From positions 1-64,000 of the forward strand of contig CAVRFX010000016.1 of the NCBI GenBank assembly GCA_963720645.1: 64,000 nucleotides of DNA. Reading direction: 5' to 3'. Under the pieces are notes generated by a model that worked only from the letters and a program-made list of their open reading frames with translations, was not told the origin of the DNA and ran no database searches. The DNA is from RYN-230 sp963720645 (lineage in GTDB: Bacteria > Actinomycetota > Actinomycetes > Streptosporangiales > Streptosporangiaceae). This document shows, piece by piece, positions 1-8,925 of this stretch. Made by a program: the position numbers and the translations under genes. Every line of letters begins with the position of its first letter. Within the stretch, counting starts at the first letter, position 1.

Positions 1-305
1 GTCGCGCCTCGACTTCAAGCTTCGTATTGCTAAAGCGGCGGCCGCGACATGGCGCGCTGGCGATTTCCGTGGAGGACCAGCGCAACGCGTTGCTGTTGGT
101 GGTGCTGGAAGGCCTCACCTACCGCGAAGTAGCGGCTGTGCAGGGCGTGCCGATCGGCACTGTGATGTCACGCCTGGCGCGTGCGCGCGTCCAAATCAGA
201 ACTTTTCTCGATGGCGGACGCTCGGACGTTGCGCCGCACCGTGGCCTATTCCTCCCGCTCAGTATTGTCGGTAACCAATTGGCCGATCATCGGGTGACGC
301 AATGA
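1..305 (+). CDS. ECF-type sigma factor, C-terminal (region 4) fragment
   Basis: The fragment covers the promoter -35 recognition helix-turn-helix of an extracytoplasmic-function sigma factor. Visible residues run YREVAAVQGVPIGTVMSRLA, the classic region 4.2 motif, preceded by an ALLLVVLEGL helix. The 5' end lies outside the window. Just after base 30 the frame appears shifted, because another frame gives a better match (DMARALA-like) before joining the open frame near base 70. The tail after about base 210 does not look family-like and may be another frame. Regulated genes are unknown. The next reading frame starts at 302 and overlaps the stop, but encodes a LysR remnant rather than an anti-sigma factor. 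Confidence 0.7.
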   Translation, partial: RASTSSFVLLKRRPRHGALAISVEDQRNALLLVVLEGLTYREVAAVQGVPIGTVMSRLARARVQIRTFLDGGRSDVAPHRGLFLPLSIVGNQLADHRVTQ

Positions 306-597
306 AAAAGGATAATTCGACAATGTTGCGGCCTCTGTTTTGGACGATAGCAGACGTTTTCCTGGTCGATGGCCTCGATGGCTTGCGCAAACAGCATCCC
401 GGCATCGCGCTGAGATCGTCACCGACGTGCGCCTGATGAGCCTTGCGCGCGAGGCCGACATCGCGCTGCGGCTCGGCCGGCCCCCGGACAGCGGGCTGGT
501 CGGGCGGAAGCTCGGCAAGGTGCATTCGCCGATGCAATCGCGGAGGGCGCCCGCTTTCTTGCCGACTCGAATTAAAACGCATACCGCGCATTACTGA
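302..597 (+). pseudogene. LysR-type regulator, substrate-binding domain remnant
   Basis: Two frames together spell part of the effector-binding domain of a LysR-type transcription regulator. The first frame, from ATG 302, reads GLDGLRKQHPGIAL and then stops. A second frame continues with EIVTDVRLMSLAREADIALR and LGRPPDSGLVGRKLG, the usual 'HPGI-LE-VTD-R-LSL-READIA-R-GRP' run of the family. No N-terminal winged helix and no complete C-terminal subdomain are present. At least one indel lies near 385-415. The piece cannot bind DNA as it stands. It could be a decayed gene or a gene damaged by sequence error plus a real deletion. Confidence 0.6.
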
Positions 598-868
598 AAC
601 GCAGCGTTGACGGATGCGCACATGGGCACCGCCATGGCTGCGGCCGTGATGCTGTGAGAAAATTATTTTACGAAACCTGTTCGCGAAAGATCAATAGCGG
701 CCCAACTCCTTGCAAAGCAGAATTTTTCCCATGCTCATTATTCCATTACGTTTCCGTGAATGGTAGGCCGCATTTTGTGACTTCGACGTGTATTGAGGGC
801 AATGCAGCGTCACGCCATAAGGCCGCCCGCAAGAAATTCATCTTGCCTAAACAGAACGGAGCTAAACC

Positions 869-1127
869 GTGAAGACCATCACTAAGATTATCTTTGCTTC
901 TACTTTCGCGCTGTCGGTCGCCGTTCCGGCATTTGCCCAATCGCCCGGTTACGACTATCGAACCGGTGCTGATAAGCAAATAAATCGCCATCAATCCGCC
1001 GCCGTTAAGCGCGGCCGAAACGCGTTCGCCATGGAATCAAAACCCGGAATTCAGTTTAGACTCCAACAGCCCGGAAGCAACGGGCGGTGGCAGCCTCGGT
1101 TACAATCAACTGCTGTTGCAATACTGA
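869..1127 (+). pseudogene. Small exported protein, frameshifted
   Basis: A GTG start at 869 follows an AACGGAGC purine stretch and opens a clear Sec signal peptide: KT-ITK, a hydrophobic core ending VAVPAFA and a likely cut before QSPGYDY. The mature part is polar. Near base 1040-1050 the frame changes: the open frame becomes arginine-rich nonsense, while the next frame gives NSPEATGGGSLGYNQLLLQY and stops at 1125-1127, a tail I associate with small periplasmic proteins of Bradyrhizobium relatives. The reconstructed product is about 85 residues. Function unknown. The single break could be a sequencing indel. Confidence 0.6.
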
Positions 1128-1284
1128 CGCGCCGCCGACGAATGACAGCAGGGCGGGTTTGTCCCGCTCTGCTCATCACCTATCGCGCTTTCCGCCTACT
1201 TTCCCAACTAATACAGCGTGATGGAGTTTGTCACTGCGGTATTGGCGGCCAGTGTTAAGCGCCCCTAAAAAACAGGTCGAGACC

Positions 1285-1482
1285 ATGCAGCCTCATTGCA
1301 ACCCAACGGATCTTGGCGCGATCTGCGCCTTCACCGCACACGTATGCTGCCCACACTGCGGCGACCGGATGGTGGCACCTGTGTCGTCTGAATTCGTCGA
1401 GGGCGTCGAAATCCGCCACTATTGGGAATGCGAATCCTGCGGACTGGCCTCCAGCATCTCCATCCCGCTCACGCAAGATTAA
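1285..1482 (+). CDS. Small zinc-ribbon-like hypothetical protein
   Basis: A 65-residue protein with two Cys-X2-Cys pairs, CCPHCGDR and CESCG, spaced about 28 residues apart, as in zinc-ribbon folds. It likely binds one zinc ion; any nucleic acid or protein partner is unknown. I chose ATG 1285 over the upstream start at 1228 because the extra residues look random and a purine-rich CAGGTCGAGACC stretch lies just upstream. The protein style matches short conserved proteins scattered in Bradyrhizobium-type genomes. It is one of the few left-end genes that seems intact. Confidence 0.6.
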   Translation: MQPHCNPTDLGAICAFTAHVCCPHCGDRMVAPVSSEFVEGVEIRHYWECESCGLASSISIPLTQD

Positions 1483-1557
1483 TGGGTGACTGCCAACAGG
1501 CCGCCGTCGCAGGCGGTCTCTATTTGCAAGTCATCTGGAAAACAATGGACCTGAACG

Positions 1558-1713
1558 ATGGACGATGACGACGATAGCGAGCCGCAATTCATTTGCCCAA
1601 TCACCGCCTATCCGCGTGAGGGCGATCTTTCCCACCTATGCGAAGACTATGGCTGCGCTCGCAAGGGCGGATTGTCGCCATACTCCGACGAAAATTTAAT
1701 GGAAAGCCCATGA
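1558..1713 (+). CDS. Small acidic hypothetical protein (51 aa)
   Basis: A short frame that opens ATG followed by a run of aspartates (MDDDDDSEPQFICP) and ends DENLMESP. It has two to three cysteines, at ICP, LCEDY and GCARK, which might bind a metal, though no family is recognised. Its stop overlaps the start of the next gene in an ATGA arrangement at 1710-1713, typical of translational coupling and the best evidence that both are real genes. No signal peptide or membrane segment. Function unknown. Confidence 0.5.
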   Translation: MDDDDDSEPQFICPITAYPREGDLSHLCEDYGCARKGGLSPYSDENLMESP

Positions 1714-1970
1714 CCGACGCTGCAAATCACAAGAATCTGGCCTCTTACGTTAGTCACAATCCTCCAAAGCGGAATGGGATCGTGAAGAAGGTCGGCAATC
1801 TGCGGCACATCTTTGATGCTATTCTTAACGCTATGTACGAGTCGCGTCGGAGGCAGGCCGAACGAGAAATCGCAAACTTCGTTGCTCGGCAGGGCGGGCG
1901 TATGACTGATGATCTCGAGCGCGAGATGGCGCGTCGCCTGTTTACGTCGGACTGGAGCCCTCGCGAATGA
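1710..1970 (+). CDS. Small hypothetical protein (86 aa), coupled to upstream gene
   Basis: The protein begins MTDAANHKN and carries a charged helical middle, NAMYESRRRQAEREIANFV, followed by GGRMTDDLEREMARRL. This 'ESR-RQAEREIA-F-A-GG-TD-LEREI' pattern is common in small conserved rhizobial proteins of unknown role. The start at 1710 overlaps the previous stop by four bases (ATGA), so it is preferred to the longer frame from 1638. No cysteine cluster, signal or membrane segment. Probably a cytosolic helical protein. Confidence 0.6.
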   Translation: MTDAANHKNLASYVSHNPPKRNGIVKKVGNLRHIFDAILNAMYESRRRQAEREIANFVARQGGRMTDDLEREMARRLFTSDWSPRE

Positions 1971-2059
1971 AGGACGCCGACCCGCGCAGTTTCTCACGTC
2001 ATCTTCGATCTTCTGTCGCTTACTTTCTGTGTACCACCAGCAACGCCGCCATCTGATTG

Positions 2060-2387
2060 TTATTGCCGCAGCGGGTATACGACGACCCGGTCCGCGACGC
2101 GATCGTGCCCGACAAGATGATAGCGGACGATGATTTTACCGCCGATCTTGATATCCGATGAAAAGCCGCGATGCCAAATATACGATAGCCGAACTCGCTG
2201 TCCGCTCGTCCGGATCATGTCTTGACCGTGGTTTTGTAATCCAGCTGGCTCCGCGCGCCGGCGCCGCAGCTGAACGTTTTGGCGATTTCATCGACCGCGG
2301 TGACGATCCGTTTGGATCCATTGCCGCCAGGGCGCCGGACGTGAGCGCGAACAGTGCAAGCGTAGCAGCCGCCAACAACCTCGTCAT
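2060..2387 (-). pseudogene. Small exported protein, frameshifted
   Basis: Starting at ATG 2387 the minus strand gives a strong signal peptide, MTRLLAAATLALFALTSGAL, followed by AAMDPNG. The frame then shifts twice. The second frame reads GSKRIVTAVDEIAKTFSC and DYKTTVKT; a third frame gives SGQRVRLSYIWHRGF and ends RVVVYPLRQ at 2060. Each frame looks coding only in its own stretch, so I read one secreted protein of roughly 110 residues with two indels near 2320 and 2210. No family recognised. The gene lies just beyond the 3' end of the broken alanine dehydrogenase. Confidence 0.4.
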
Positions 2388-2399
2388 CGTAAGTCCTTT

Positions 2400-3089
2400 T
2401 CTCGCGTAGCGTCTCGACCGCATCCCCGGTCAAGAACACGGTGCGGACGCGCGCGCCAAGCTAATTCGATATGCGCCGCAGCGCCTCAGGATTTCGGTCG
2501 ACGACGGTGACGGTGGCGCCCATGCCGACGCTGATGATCGCCGCATGCGTTCCGGCAACCCCGCCACCGAGGATAACCACGTCGGCGGCGGCACACCCGG
2601 GACGCCGCCGAGCAGCACGCCACGCCCGCCATTGTCGTTTTCGAGGCAGCGCGCGCCGGCTTGCGGCGCCATGCGGCCGGCAACCTCCGACATCGGTGTC
2701 AGCAAGGGCAGTGTGCGCTGTGGGCTCGTCACAGTCTCATAGGCAATGGCTGTTACGCCGGAGGCAATCAAATCTTCGGTCTGTGCGCGGTCCGGCGCAA
2801 GGTGGAGATAGGTGAACAGGATCTGCCCGCGGCGAAGCTTCTTGCGCTCGGGCGCCAGCGGCTCCTTGACTTTCACGACCATCTCGGCGCGGGAGAACAC
2901 GGCGTCGGCGTTCGCGACGATTTCCGCGCCGACCGCTTGATAATCGCCATTCGACAGGCCCGCACCGATACCGGCGCCGGTCTCGATGATGACCTGGTGC
3001 CCCTTGGCCGTTAGTTCGCGGACCGTCGAGGGCACGAGCCCGACGCGATACTCGTTGTCCTTGGTTTCCTTCGGCGAGCCGACAAGCAT
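2400..3089 (-). pseudogene. ald: Alanine dehydrogenase, truncated and frameshifted
   Basis: Alanine dehydrogenase converts L-alanine to pyruvate and ammonia with NAD+. The N-terminal 165 residues are well preserved: MLVGSPKETKDNEYRVGLVP, the ETGAG loop, VKVKEPL, TYLHLAPD and TPMSEVAGRMA. Near 2590 the frame breaks; another frame gives the NAD-binding GGGVAG and the MGATV-VVDRNPEALRRI strand-loop. An in-frame TAG then interrupts the run before LGARVRTVF, and homology ends near VETLREK at about 2400. The family is about 370 residues; some 140 C-terminal residues are absent. Indels alone cannot explain the missing end, so this copy is probably a true pseudogene. Confidence 0.8.
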
Positions 3090-3422
3090 GGCTGTTCGTC
3101 TTATCGATGCCGACTAAGAAGCAGCAGCGACGTCTGGTTCATACTTACGGGGCACGCTAATATATTTCTCCTATCAAACCAAGCCAATGGATTGCCCTTC
3201 GCGGGCTGACTTCCTAAGAACGAGTGAAGTTGCTCCCAAAAAGGCGCGCGACCATCGCGCCGAGCCAGGAACGGCTTTCCGGACCGCAGAGACAAAAGGC
3301 CCAAAACTGCCTCCAAGCGATTTTCCGATTCGCAAAGACCGTGTCTCCCCGCTCTCGACCCCGCAAAAAGCCCCCAAATTCGAGGCCTTTGTGCCGGGTT
3401 CAGAGACTTTTGGGACAGACTG

Positions 3423-3446
3423 GACTGCGTGGTGGCGGACGCAGTC
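3423..3446. promoter_or_regulatory. Perfect hairpin upstream of integrase
   Basis: GACTGCGT and ACGCAGTC form a perfect 8-bp stem with an 8-base loop, about 160 bases before the integrase start. There is no T-run after it, so it is a poor terminator. It could be a recombinase arm site or simply the end of a leading transcript. Direct evidence is the symmetry only. Confidence 0.3.
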
Positions 3447-3607
3447 TCCGACATACTAAGGACCGGCCACGTTCGCCGTTGTTTACCAACCTTTCAATTA
3501 ACCAAGATTTACGGGCCTTATTTGACCCGTTTGTCTTTCTCTGTTCGCCATCGACCGGTAAATCCGGCGCAAGTGCTGGGCACATGCTAGGGCAGAAAGA
3601 CAAGGCG

Positions 3608-4806
3608 ATGGCACGGAAAATCAATCGGCTGAACGCGCGGGCGGTAGCGACGATCACGAAGCACGGCCGTCATGCCGACGGCGGTGGTCTTTATCTCTCG
3701 ATCTCACCCAATGGCGGCAGGCGGTGGGTGTTCCTGTATCGCTGGCACGTCAAGCCTACTGAAATCGGCTTCGGTTCTGCCCGCGACGTCACGCTCGCCC
3801 GTGCCCGTGAGCTCGCCGGCCAGGCCCGCGCCAAGCTGGCGGAGATAAATTCCAAGGACGGCAGAAGGACGTCAGAAGGCGCCACATTTGGTGAATGTGC
3901 CGACCGGCTGATTAAGGCCATGCGCCCTTCCTGGCGCAATGGAAAGCACGCAGCGCAATGGGAAATGACGTTGCGGGATTATGCTGCGCCCTTGCGACGT
4001 TTGCCGGTAGATAAGATCGTCACTGATGACGTCCTTTCGGTATTAAAGCCGCTTTGGAACGATAAGCCTGAAACCGGGTCTCGCGTTCGCGGCCGGATCG
4101 AGCGCGTGCTTGATGCCGCCAAAGCGCAAGGGCTGCGGAGCGGAGAGAACCCCGCGCGTTGGCGTGGCCATTTGGATCAACTCTTACCGAAGCGCCAACG
4201 GCTCACGCGCGGCCATCACGCGGCGATGAACTATGCCGAGTTGCCCGCCTTCATCACCAATTTGCAGGCCCGGCAGGCCACCGCAGCCCTGGCCCTCGAA
4301 TTTGCGATCCTCACAGCGGCGCGGTCCGGCGAAGTGCTTGGCGCGCGATGGGAGGAGTTTGACCTTGACCATGCCGTATGGACAGTGCCTGCGACGCGGA
4401 TGAAAGCCGGCCGTGAACACCGCGTTCCGCTATCGCAGCGTGCTCTCAAAATTGCGAAGACGATGCACAAACCCGCAGTGGCGAATTCGTGTTTCCAGGT
4501 CAGCGGCCCGGCAAGGCGTTGTCGGTGATGGCGCTCGAAATGCTGCTGCGCCGCATGAAGATCGAAAACGCGACGGTTCATGGCTTCCGCTCTACCTTCC
4601 GCGATTGGGCGGCGGAGAGTACCCATTTTGCAAATGAGGTTTGCGAGGCGGCGCTAGCCCATGTGATCGCGAACAAGGCGGAAGCGGCCTATCGGCGCGG
4701 CGATCTCTTTGAAAAACGTCGGCAATTGATGGAAGCGTGGGCCGCCTATTGCGCGTCACCCGGAGCAGACAAAATCGTACATTCAGGCGATAGCCATGAA
4801 AGATAG
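3608..4806 (+). pseudogene. P4-type tyrosine recombinase (integrase), one frameshift
   Basis: This integrase would insert and excise a mobile element by tyrosine-mediated strand exchange. The N-terminal DUF4102-like arm-binding domain reads INRLNARAVATI and HADGGGLYLSI. The catalytic domain shows the first arginine in TAARSGEVLG, HGFRSTFRDW for the His-X-X-Arg box, LAHVI for the second histidine, and the nucleophilic tyrosine in EAAYRRGDL near the C-terminus. One base seems lost near 4466: the first frame runs into AVANSCFQ, while the next supplies RSGEFVFPGQRPGKALS. Reconstructed length is about 398 residues, normal for the family. All catalytic residues remain, so a sequencing indel is a fair alternative to inactivation. 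It marks the left side of an integrated element running to about 8.9 kb. Confidence 0.8.
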
Positions 4807-5145
4807 CCCGCTTTACGATCACCCGCTTCGTTAAAAAAAAACTATTTGCGGTTGGAGCAGACAGTATCACGTGCCCTGTCCGCCAACACAGACGCCGCCA
4901 GAGTTGCCAAGGGATGTGGCGATGCAGGTTGCTGAACGCGCTGACATCCACCTTTGAACTCACCGGAAAACGCAAGCAGTTTTGCGACGCCCTCTGCGAA
5001 ACAGTGCAGAAGGTAGAAAACGGCCCGGCACACAGTCAAGGCGAAGCCGAATCAGAGCCCTGTTTAAGGCCGCCGAGGCGGCACAGAACTCTACAACGAA
5101 TGTGCAGCCTAAACAAGAGCGACCGCGAATGGGTGGAAAGAATTA
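4807..5145. other. Non-coding gap after integrase
   Basis: About 340 bases with an AAAAAAAAA run near 4836 and no convincing frame on either strand. I see no tRNA-like end that would define an attachment site. Confidence 0.4.
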
Positions 5146-5615
5146 ATGGCCATTCCGGAGTACCAATTGCCACGCGAATTCCTGCAGACGGTGTCGCAGA
5201 TTGATAACCTGTTCAGTACCGCCATTGGTAAGCCTGCGCCGTTCATTCCTGGCTCGCCGTGCTGCGTGAAAAAAGGGCGGGAAAGGGAGCGGTCGGGGAC
5301 ATGGTGTTTATGCATTTCAACTCGGCATCTCTTGCTTTGGGCGACCGAGTATGGCAGAAAATTCGAAGACGTGATAAGAACTTTAAAAAGGGCTCTTTGA
5401 TTGAAGCCCTTAATATTATTCGCCCGCACTTACCTGAAGGCGTAGTGCCAAATGCCTTAAATTACGGGACTATCCAAAAAATAAAAACCAAGTCTTTCAG
5501 GAGCCAGCACGATATTCTTGCGGTTGAGCATTTGCCGCCAAATAGCGCCCATCGTCGCTCGACCGCATTAAAGAAATGCTGGTCGCAGCAGCAGCTGCCT
5601 CGCCGTGCCATCTAA
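5146..5615 (+). pseudogene. Unrecognised protein, two-frame remnant
   Basis: Two overlapping frames look like parts of one protein. The first opens MAIPEYQLPREFLQTVSQID and keeps sense to about base 5250. The second continues with GDMVFMHFNSASLALGDRVW, then GSLIEALNIIRPHLPEG and the basic KIKTKSF. An indel near 5250 would join them into about 150 residues. Codon choice is less GC-biased than in neighbouring genes, suggesting cargo of the integrated element. I recognise no domain, no membrane segment and no catalytic motif. Both the exact start and end are uncertain. Confidence 0.3.
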
Positions 5616-5890
5616 CCACCGCATTCGCACCGATGCGAGCGTGATTGCCGGAGTAACCCAGCCAACAAAGGTGGTTGCCATTAGTCGATTAGTGCACAGC
5701 ATTGCTGAGGCGTGCAAGGCCGCAAGAACACAGGAGCAGCACAGCCCTATACGAAGCAATAAACTGCGGTAAGTTACGTCGTCGAAACACAGCGCACGCA
5801 CGCTGATACTCGACAAACTTTGCATCATCAGAGTAAACCCTGCCGCCCATAAAGTGAAATCCACGCAATCGCTCAACGAAGGGGGCAGCA

Positions 5891-6476
5891 ATGTCTGACT
5901 CACCCGAAACCAATCCGGCCCCTAACCCGTTCGACCCAGCGGCACTGCGGTTGGACCAATCCTATGCGGACACAGTCGGCGTGAAGAAGCTTTTGACCAC
6001 CGTGCCGGTGCGCAAGCCGAACCGTCAGGACTTCGTGCGCGTGCATCCCGACCCGGTGTATCAGGCTGACACCTGCCGCCATTATCGAGGTGAAGGAAGA
6101 TCGTGAGGTCTACCTCGTCATGCCGAACATGGCGCAGCTCTCCCTGGCGAATTATCGACGGTGACACTGTTCACCACGATCAACCGCCAAGGCACATTGC
6201 ACATATGGCCAGTCAAGCTGCCCAACTCCAGAAGGACGGCAGAATGAATGGCATAGGTCGGCAGCAGAAGCGGCCGAACGGGCGATGAAGAAATGGGTGC
6301 GAGTTACTGCGAGCATGTCGCTCGGCGCCTATGAAATCTTCGAGGCGAGTGGGGACCTTCCTGAGCCGGTGTGGCCGGACTATTCCTTCCAGGAAATTCT
6401 CAAGATCGCCTTCCGCGACCGCATCGTGGACCGCGCCGATCACCCCTTGGTGCAACGGCTTCAAGGGATCGTGTAG
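5891..6476 (+). pseudogene. Conserved hypothetical of integrated element, several frameshifts
   Basis: Three or four frames in order spell one protein of about 195 residues. Frame one gives FDPAALRLDQSYADTVGVKK and PVRKPNRQDFVRVHPDP; frame two IIEVKEDREVYLVMPNMA; then TLFTTINRQGTLHIWPVKLP; finally KKWVRVTASMSLGAYEIFEA and PEPVWPDYSFQEILKIAFRD ending VQRLQGIV. The pieces flow without gaps, so the breaks near 6070, 6150 and 6230 are probably indels. The protein has no known function; I associate it with alphaproteobacterial integrated elements next to a family A DNA polymerase gene, as here, where the polymerase frame starts two bases after this stop. The spacing suggests one operon. Confidence 0.55.
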
Positions 6477-6478
6477 TC

Positions 6479-8430
6479 ATGGCGGAATTATCAGTTTGTC
6501 GCCGCTCGACCGATCCGGTCGGCGGCGACACCGCCTGCCAGCACGAAGTGGTGGCACACACCAATGTGTCGGGTCCTGCGCACGAGCAGACCACCCGTCC
6601 CCTCGCGGATGCTCTCTCTGCTGAATGCCCGGTCGATGCAGGTAATGCCTTGCCTGCGGCTGCGGGGGCGGCGCAACAGAGGGTGCGCACCCACTGTTTA
6701 ACCTCCTTCCCTTTGCAGAAATTTGGGCGGTTGATTTCGAGTTCGGCGCCAAGCCCGGGGAGAACCCCGAGCCGGTGTGCCTGGTTGCATGGGAATTGCG
6801 CAGCGGTCGCAAGCTGCGCCTATGGCGAGACGAGTTCGGCGCCGTGCCCCCGTACCCGACCGGCTCCGACGTGCTGTTCGTCGCCTATTACGCCAGCGCA
6901 GAAATCGGTTGCCATCTCGCTCTCGGCTGGCCGGTGCCCGAGCGCGTGTTGGACCTGTTCACCGAGTTCCGCAATCACACCAACGGCATTCCCACGGTCA
7001 GCGGCGCGGGCTTGCTCGGCGCGCTTGCCCACTACGGCCTGGACAGCATCGGCACCGTCGAGAAAGACGAAATGCGCGACCTGATCTTGCGCGGCGGACC
7101 ATGGTCGGACGCCGAGCGGGCGGCAATCCTCGACTATTGCGAAAGTGACGTGGCGGCGCTGGCGCGGCTGTTGCCGGCCATGCTGCCCGACATCGACCTC
7201 CCCCGCGCGTTGTTGCGGGGTCGTTACATGGCTGCAGCGGCGCGCATGGAGCGCAATGGCGTGCCAATCGATACCACACGCTTGGGCATTTGAAGCGGCA
7301 TTGGCTGGATATCCAGGATCAACTCATTGCCGAAATTGACACCGACTATGGTGTGTATGAGGGGCGGACCTTCAAGGCCGATCGCTTCGCCGCATGGCTT
7401 GCGCGAAATAACATTCCATGGCCCAGGCTCGACAGCGGACGGCTTGATCTCAGCGAGGACACTTTTCGAGAGATGGCTCGCGCCTATCCGGCGGTCGCAC
7501 CGTTGCGTGAACTGCGCGCTGCGCTATCCGAAATGCGCTTGTCCGATCTTGCCGTCGGGCGGGACGGCCGTAACCGCACCATGTTGTCGGCGTTTCGGGC
7601 ACGCACGGGCCGCAACCAGCCAAGCAACACGAAGTTCATATTCGGTCCCAGCGTCTGGCTTCGCGGTTTAATCCAGCCGCCACCTGGTTACGGCATCGCC
7701 TACATCGACTGGGCACAGCAAGAGTTCGGCATCGCGGCGGCTCTGTCCGGCGATCCTTTGATGATGGAGGCATACCGCTCGGGCGATCCTTACCTCGCCT
7801 TTGCCAAACAGGCGGGTGCAGCGCCAGCCGATGCAACCAAGGCGACGCACAAGGCGATCCGAGACCAATTCAAGTCAACCGTCTTGGCTGTGCAGTACGG
7901 TATGGGCGCTGAGGCGTTGGCCCAGCGCATCGGGCAGCCGCCAATCCGCGCCCGAGAGCTGCTGCGCTTGCACCGGGAAACCTATCGGGTGTTTTGGCGG
8001 TGGTCCGACGCTGCCGTGGACTACGCGATGCTGAACGGCGAGCCTGCACACGGTATTCGGCTGGCGGGTGCAAGTGCCACCGATATCGAATGCCCGTCCC
8101 TTGCGAAATTTCCCGATGCAGGCCAACGGCGCCGAAATGTTGCGGCTGGCCTGTTGCCTCGCGACCGAACGCGGCATCGAGGTGTGTGCGCCGGTCCACG
8201 ACGCGGTGCTGATCTGCGCACCGCTCGAACGTCTGGATGCTGATGTGGTGCGTATGCAGCAAGCAATGGCCGAGGCGTCGCGCGATCGTGCTTGACGGCT
8301 TCGAGCTGGGCACTGATGCCAAAATCGTCCGCTACCCGGACCGATATATGGATGAACGCGGCGCCGTCATGTGGGACCGCGTCATGAAGCTGATCCACGA
8401 ACTAGCAGCAAAGGACAGCGGCCTAACTCC
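6479..8430 (+). pseudogene. Family A DNA polymerase of phage/element type, multiple frameshifts
   Basis: A DNA polymerase I relative with an exonuclease domain, about 650 residues when frames are joined. The exonuclease part shows AVDFEFGA (the Asp-X-Glu metal site) and a later LDYCESDVAAL with the third acidic residue. The polymerase part shows motif A as YIDWAQQEFGIAAALSGDP, motif B as KATHKAIRDQFKSTVLAVQY, and motif C as PVHDAVLI, where the usual VHDE glutamate is alanine. Frames change near 6720, 7290, 8115 and 8290. Such stand-alone polymerases are carried by phages and integrated elements and would copy element DNA. The enzyme cannot be made from this sequence as written, but motifs A to C being intact argues for sequence indels rather than long decay. 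Confidence 0.75.
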
Positions 8431-8469
8431 TCGGGTGTCGTATCAAAATGCGGATGTTGTCGTACCGAA

Positions 8470-8925
8470 ATGCGTATACGTCAGGTATCCTCTATGTCTC
8501 CTAATACTAATACCAACATCAGTTGGGACCCCGGTCGCCTCCGCCTCGACCAAGATGGGGCAAGAAGGTTGCAAGGTGGCAGCCGTCATGGCCGACGGGT
8601 CTCAACTATCCGGGGTAAATTCATTGCGGGACCCATAGATGTTTCTTGGGTGTGTCAGGCCAGCCAGCTTGGGGTTAAGGCATTATTGGTCGGGTTGGCA
8701 CTCTGGCACCTTAAGGGACTACGAAAGGCCGACACCTTCATTGTTTCCAACCTGATGGTGCAGGACTGGGGCATCCAGCCCGATGCAAAACGCCGGGCGC
8801 TGCGTGCGCTTGAAAAAGCCGGCCTGATAAGGGTTGGGCGGCGGGGGAAACGCAGCCCGCAAGTGACCCTTGTAGTGGGTAAGCCAGGTTTAAAGGTGGC
8901 CCGATCGCCGCCACGGATAGTTTAG
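8470..8925 (+). CDS. Small winged-helix-like hypothetical of integrated element
   Basis: Around 150 residues, intact. After a polar N-terminus (MSPNTNTNISWDPGRLRLDQ) comes a helical region, LGVKALLVGLALWHLKGL, and then TFIVSNLMVQDWGIQPDAKR followed by ALRALEKAGLIRVGRRGK, which resembles the recognition helix and wing of a winged-helix domain (residues about 85-140). It may be a DNA-binding regulator or replication accessory of the element. I give the first ATG at 8470; ATG 8494 is an equally plausible start. It follows the polymerase closely on the same strand, consistent with co-transcription. Confidence 0.5.
   Translation: MRIRQVSSMSPNTNTNISWDPGRLRLDQDGARRLQGGSRHGRRVSTIRGKFIAGPIDVSWVCQASQLGVKALLVGLALWHLKGLRKADTFIVSNLMVQDWGIQPDAKRRALRALEKAGLIRVGRRGKRSPQVTLVVGKPGLKVARSPPRIV

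Noticed and set aside
3101..3454. Minus-strand frame of 117 codons upstream of the integrase
   Set aside because: No family likeness and no ribosome site; the plus strand is open as well, which is typical of non-coding DNA here.
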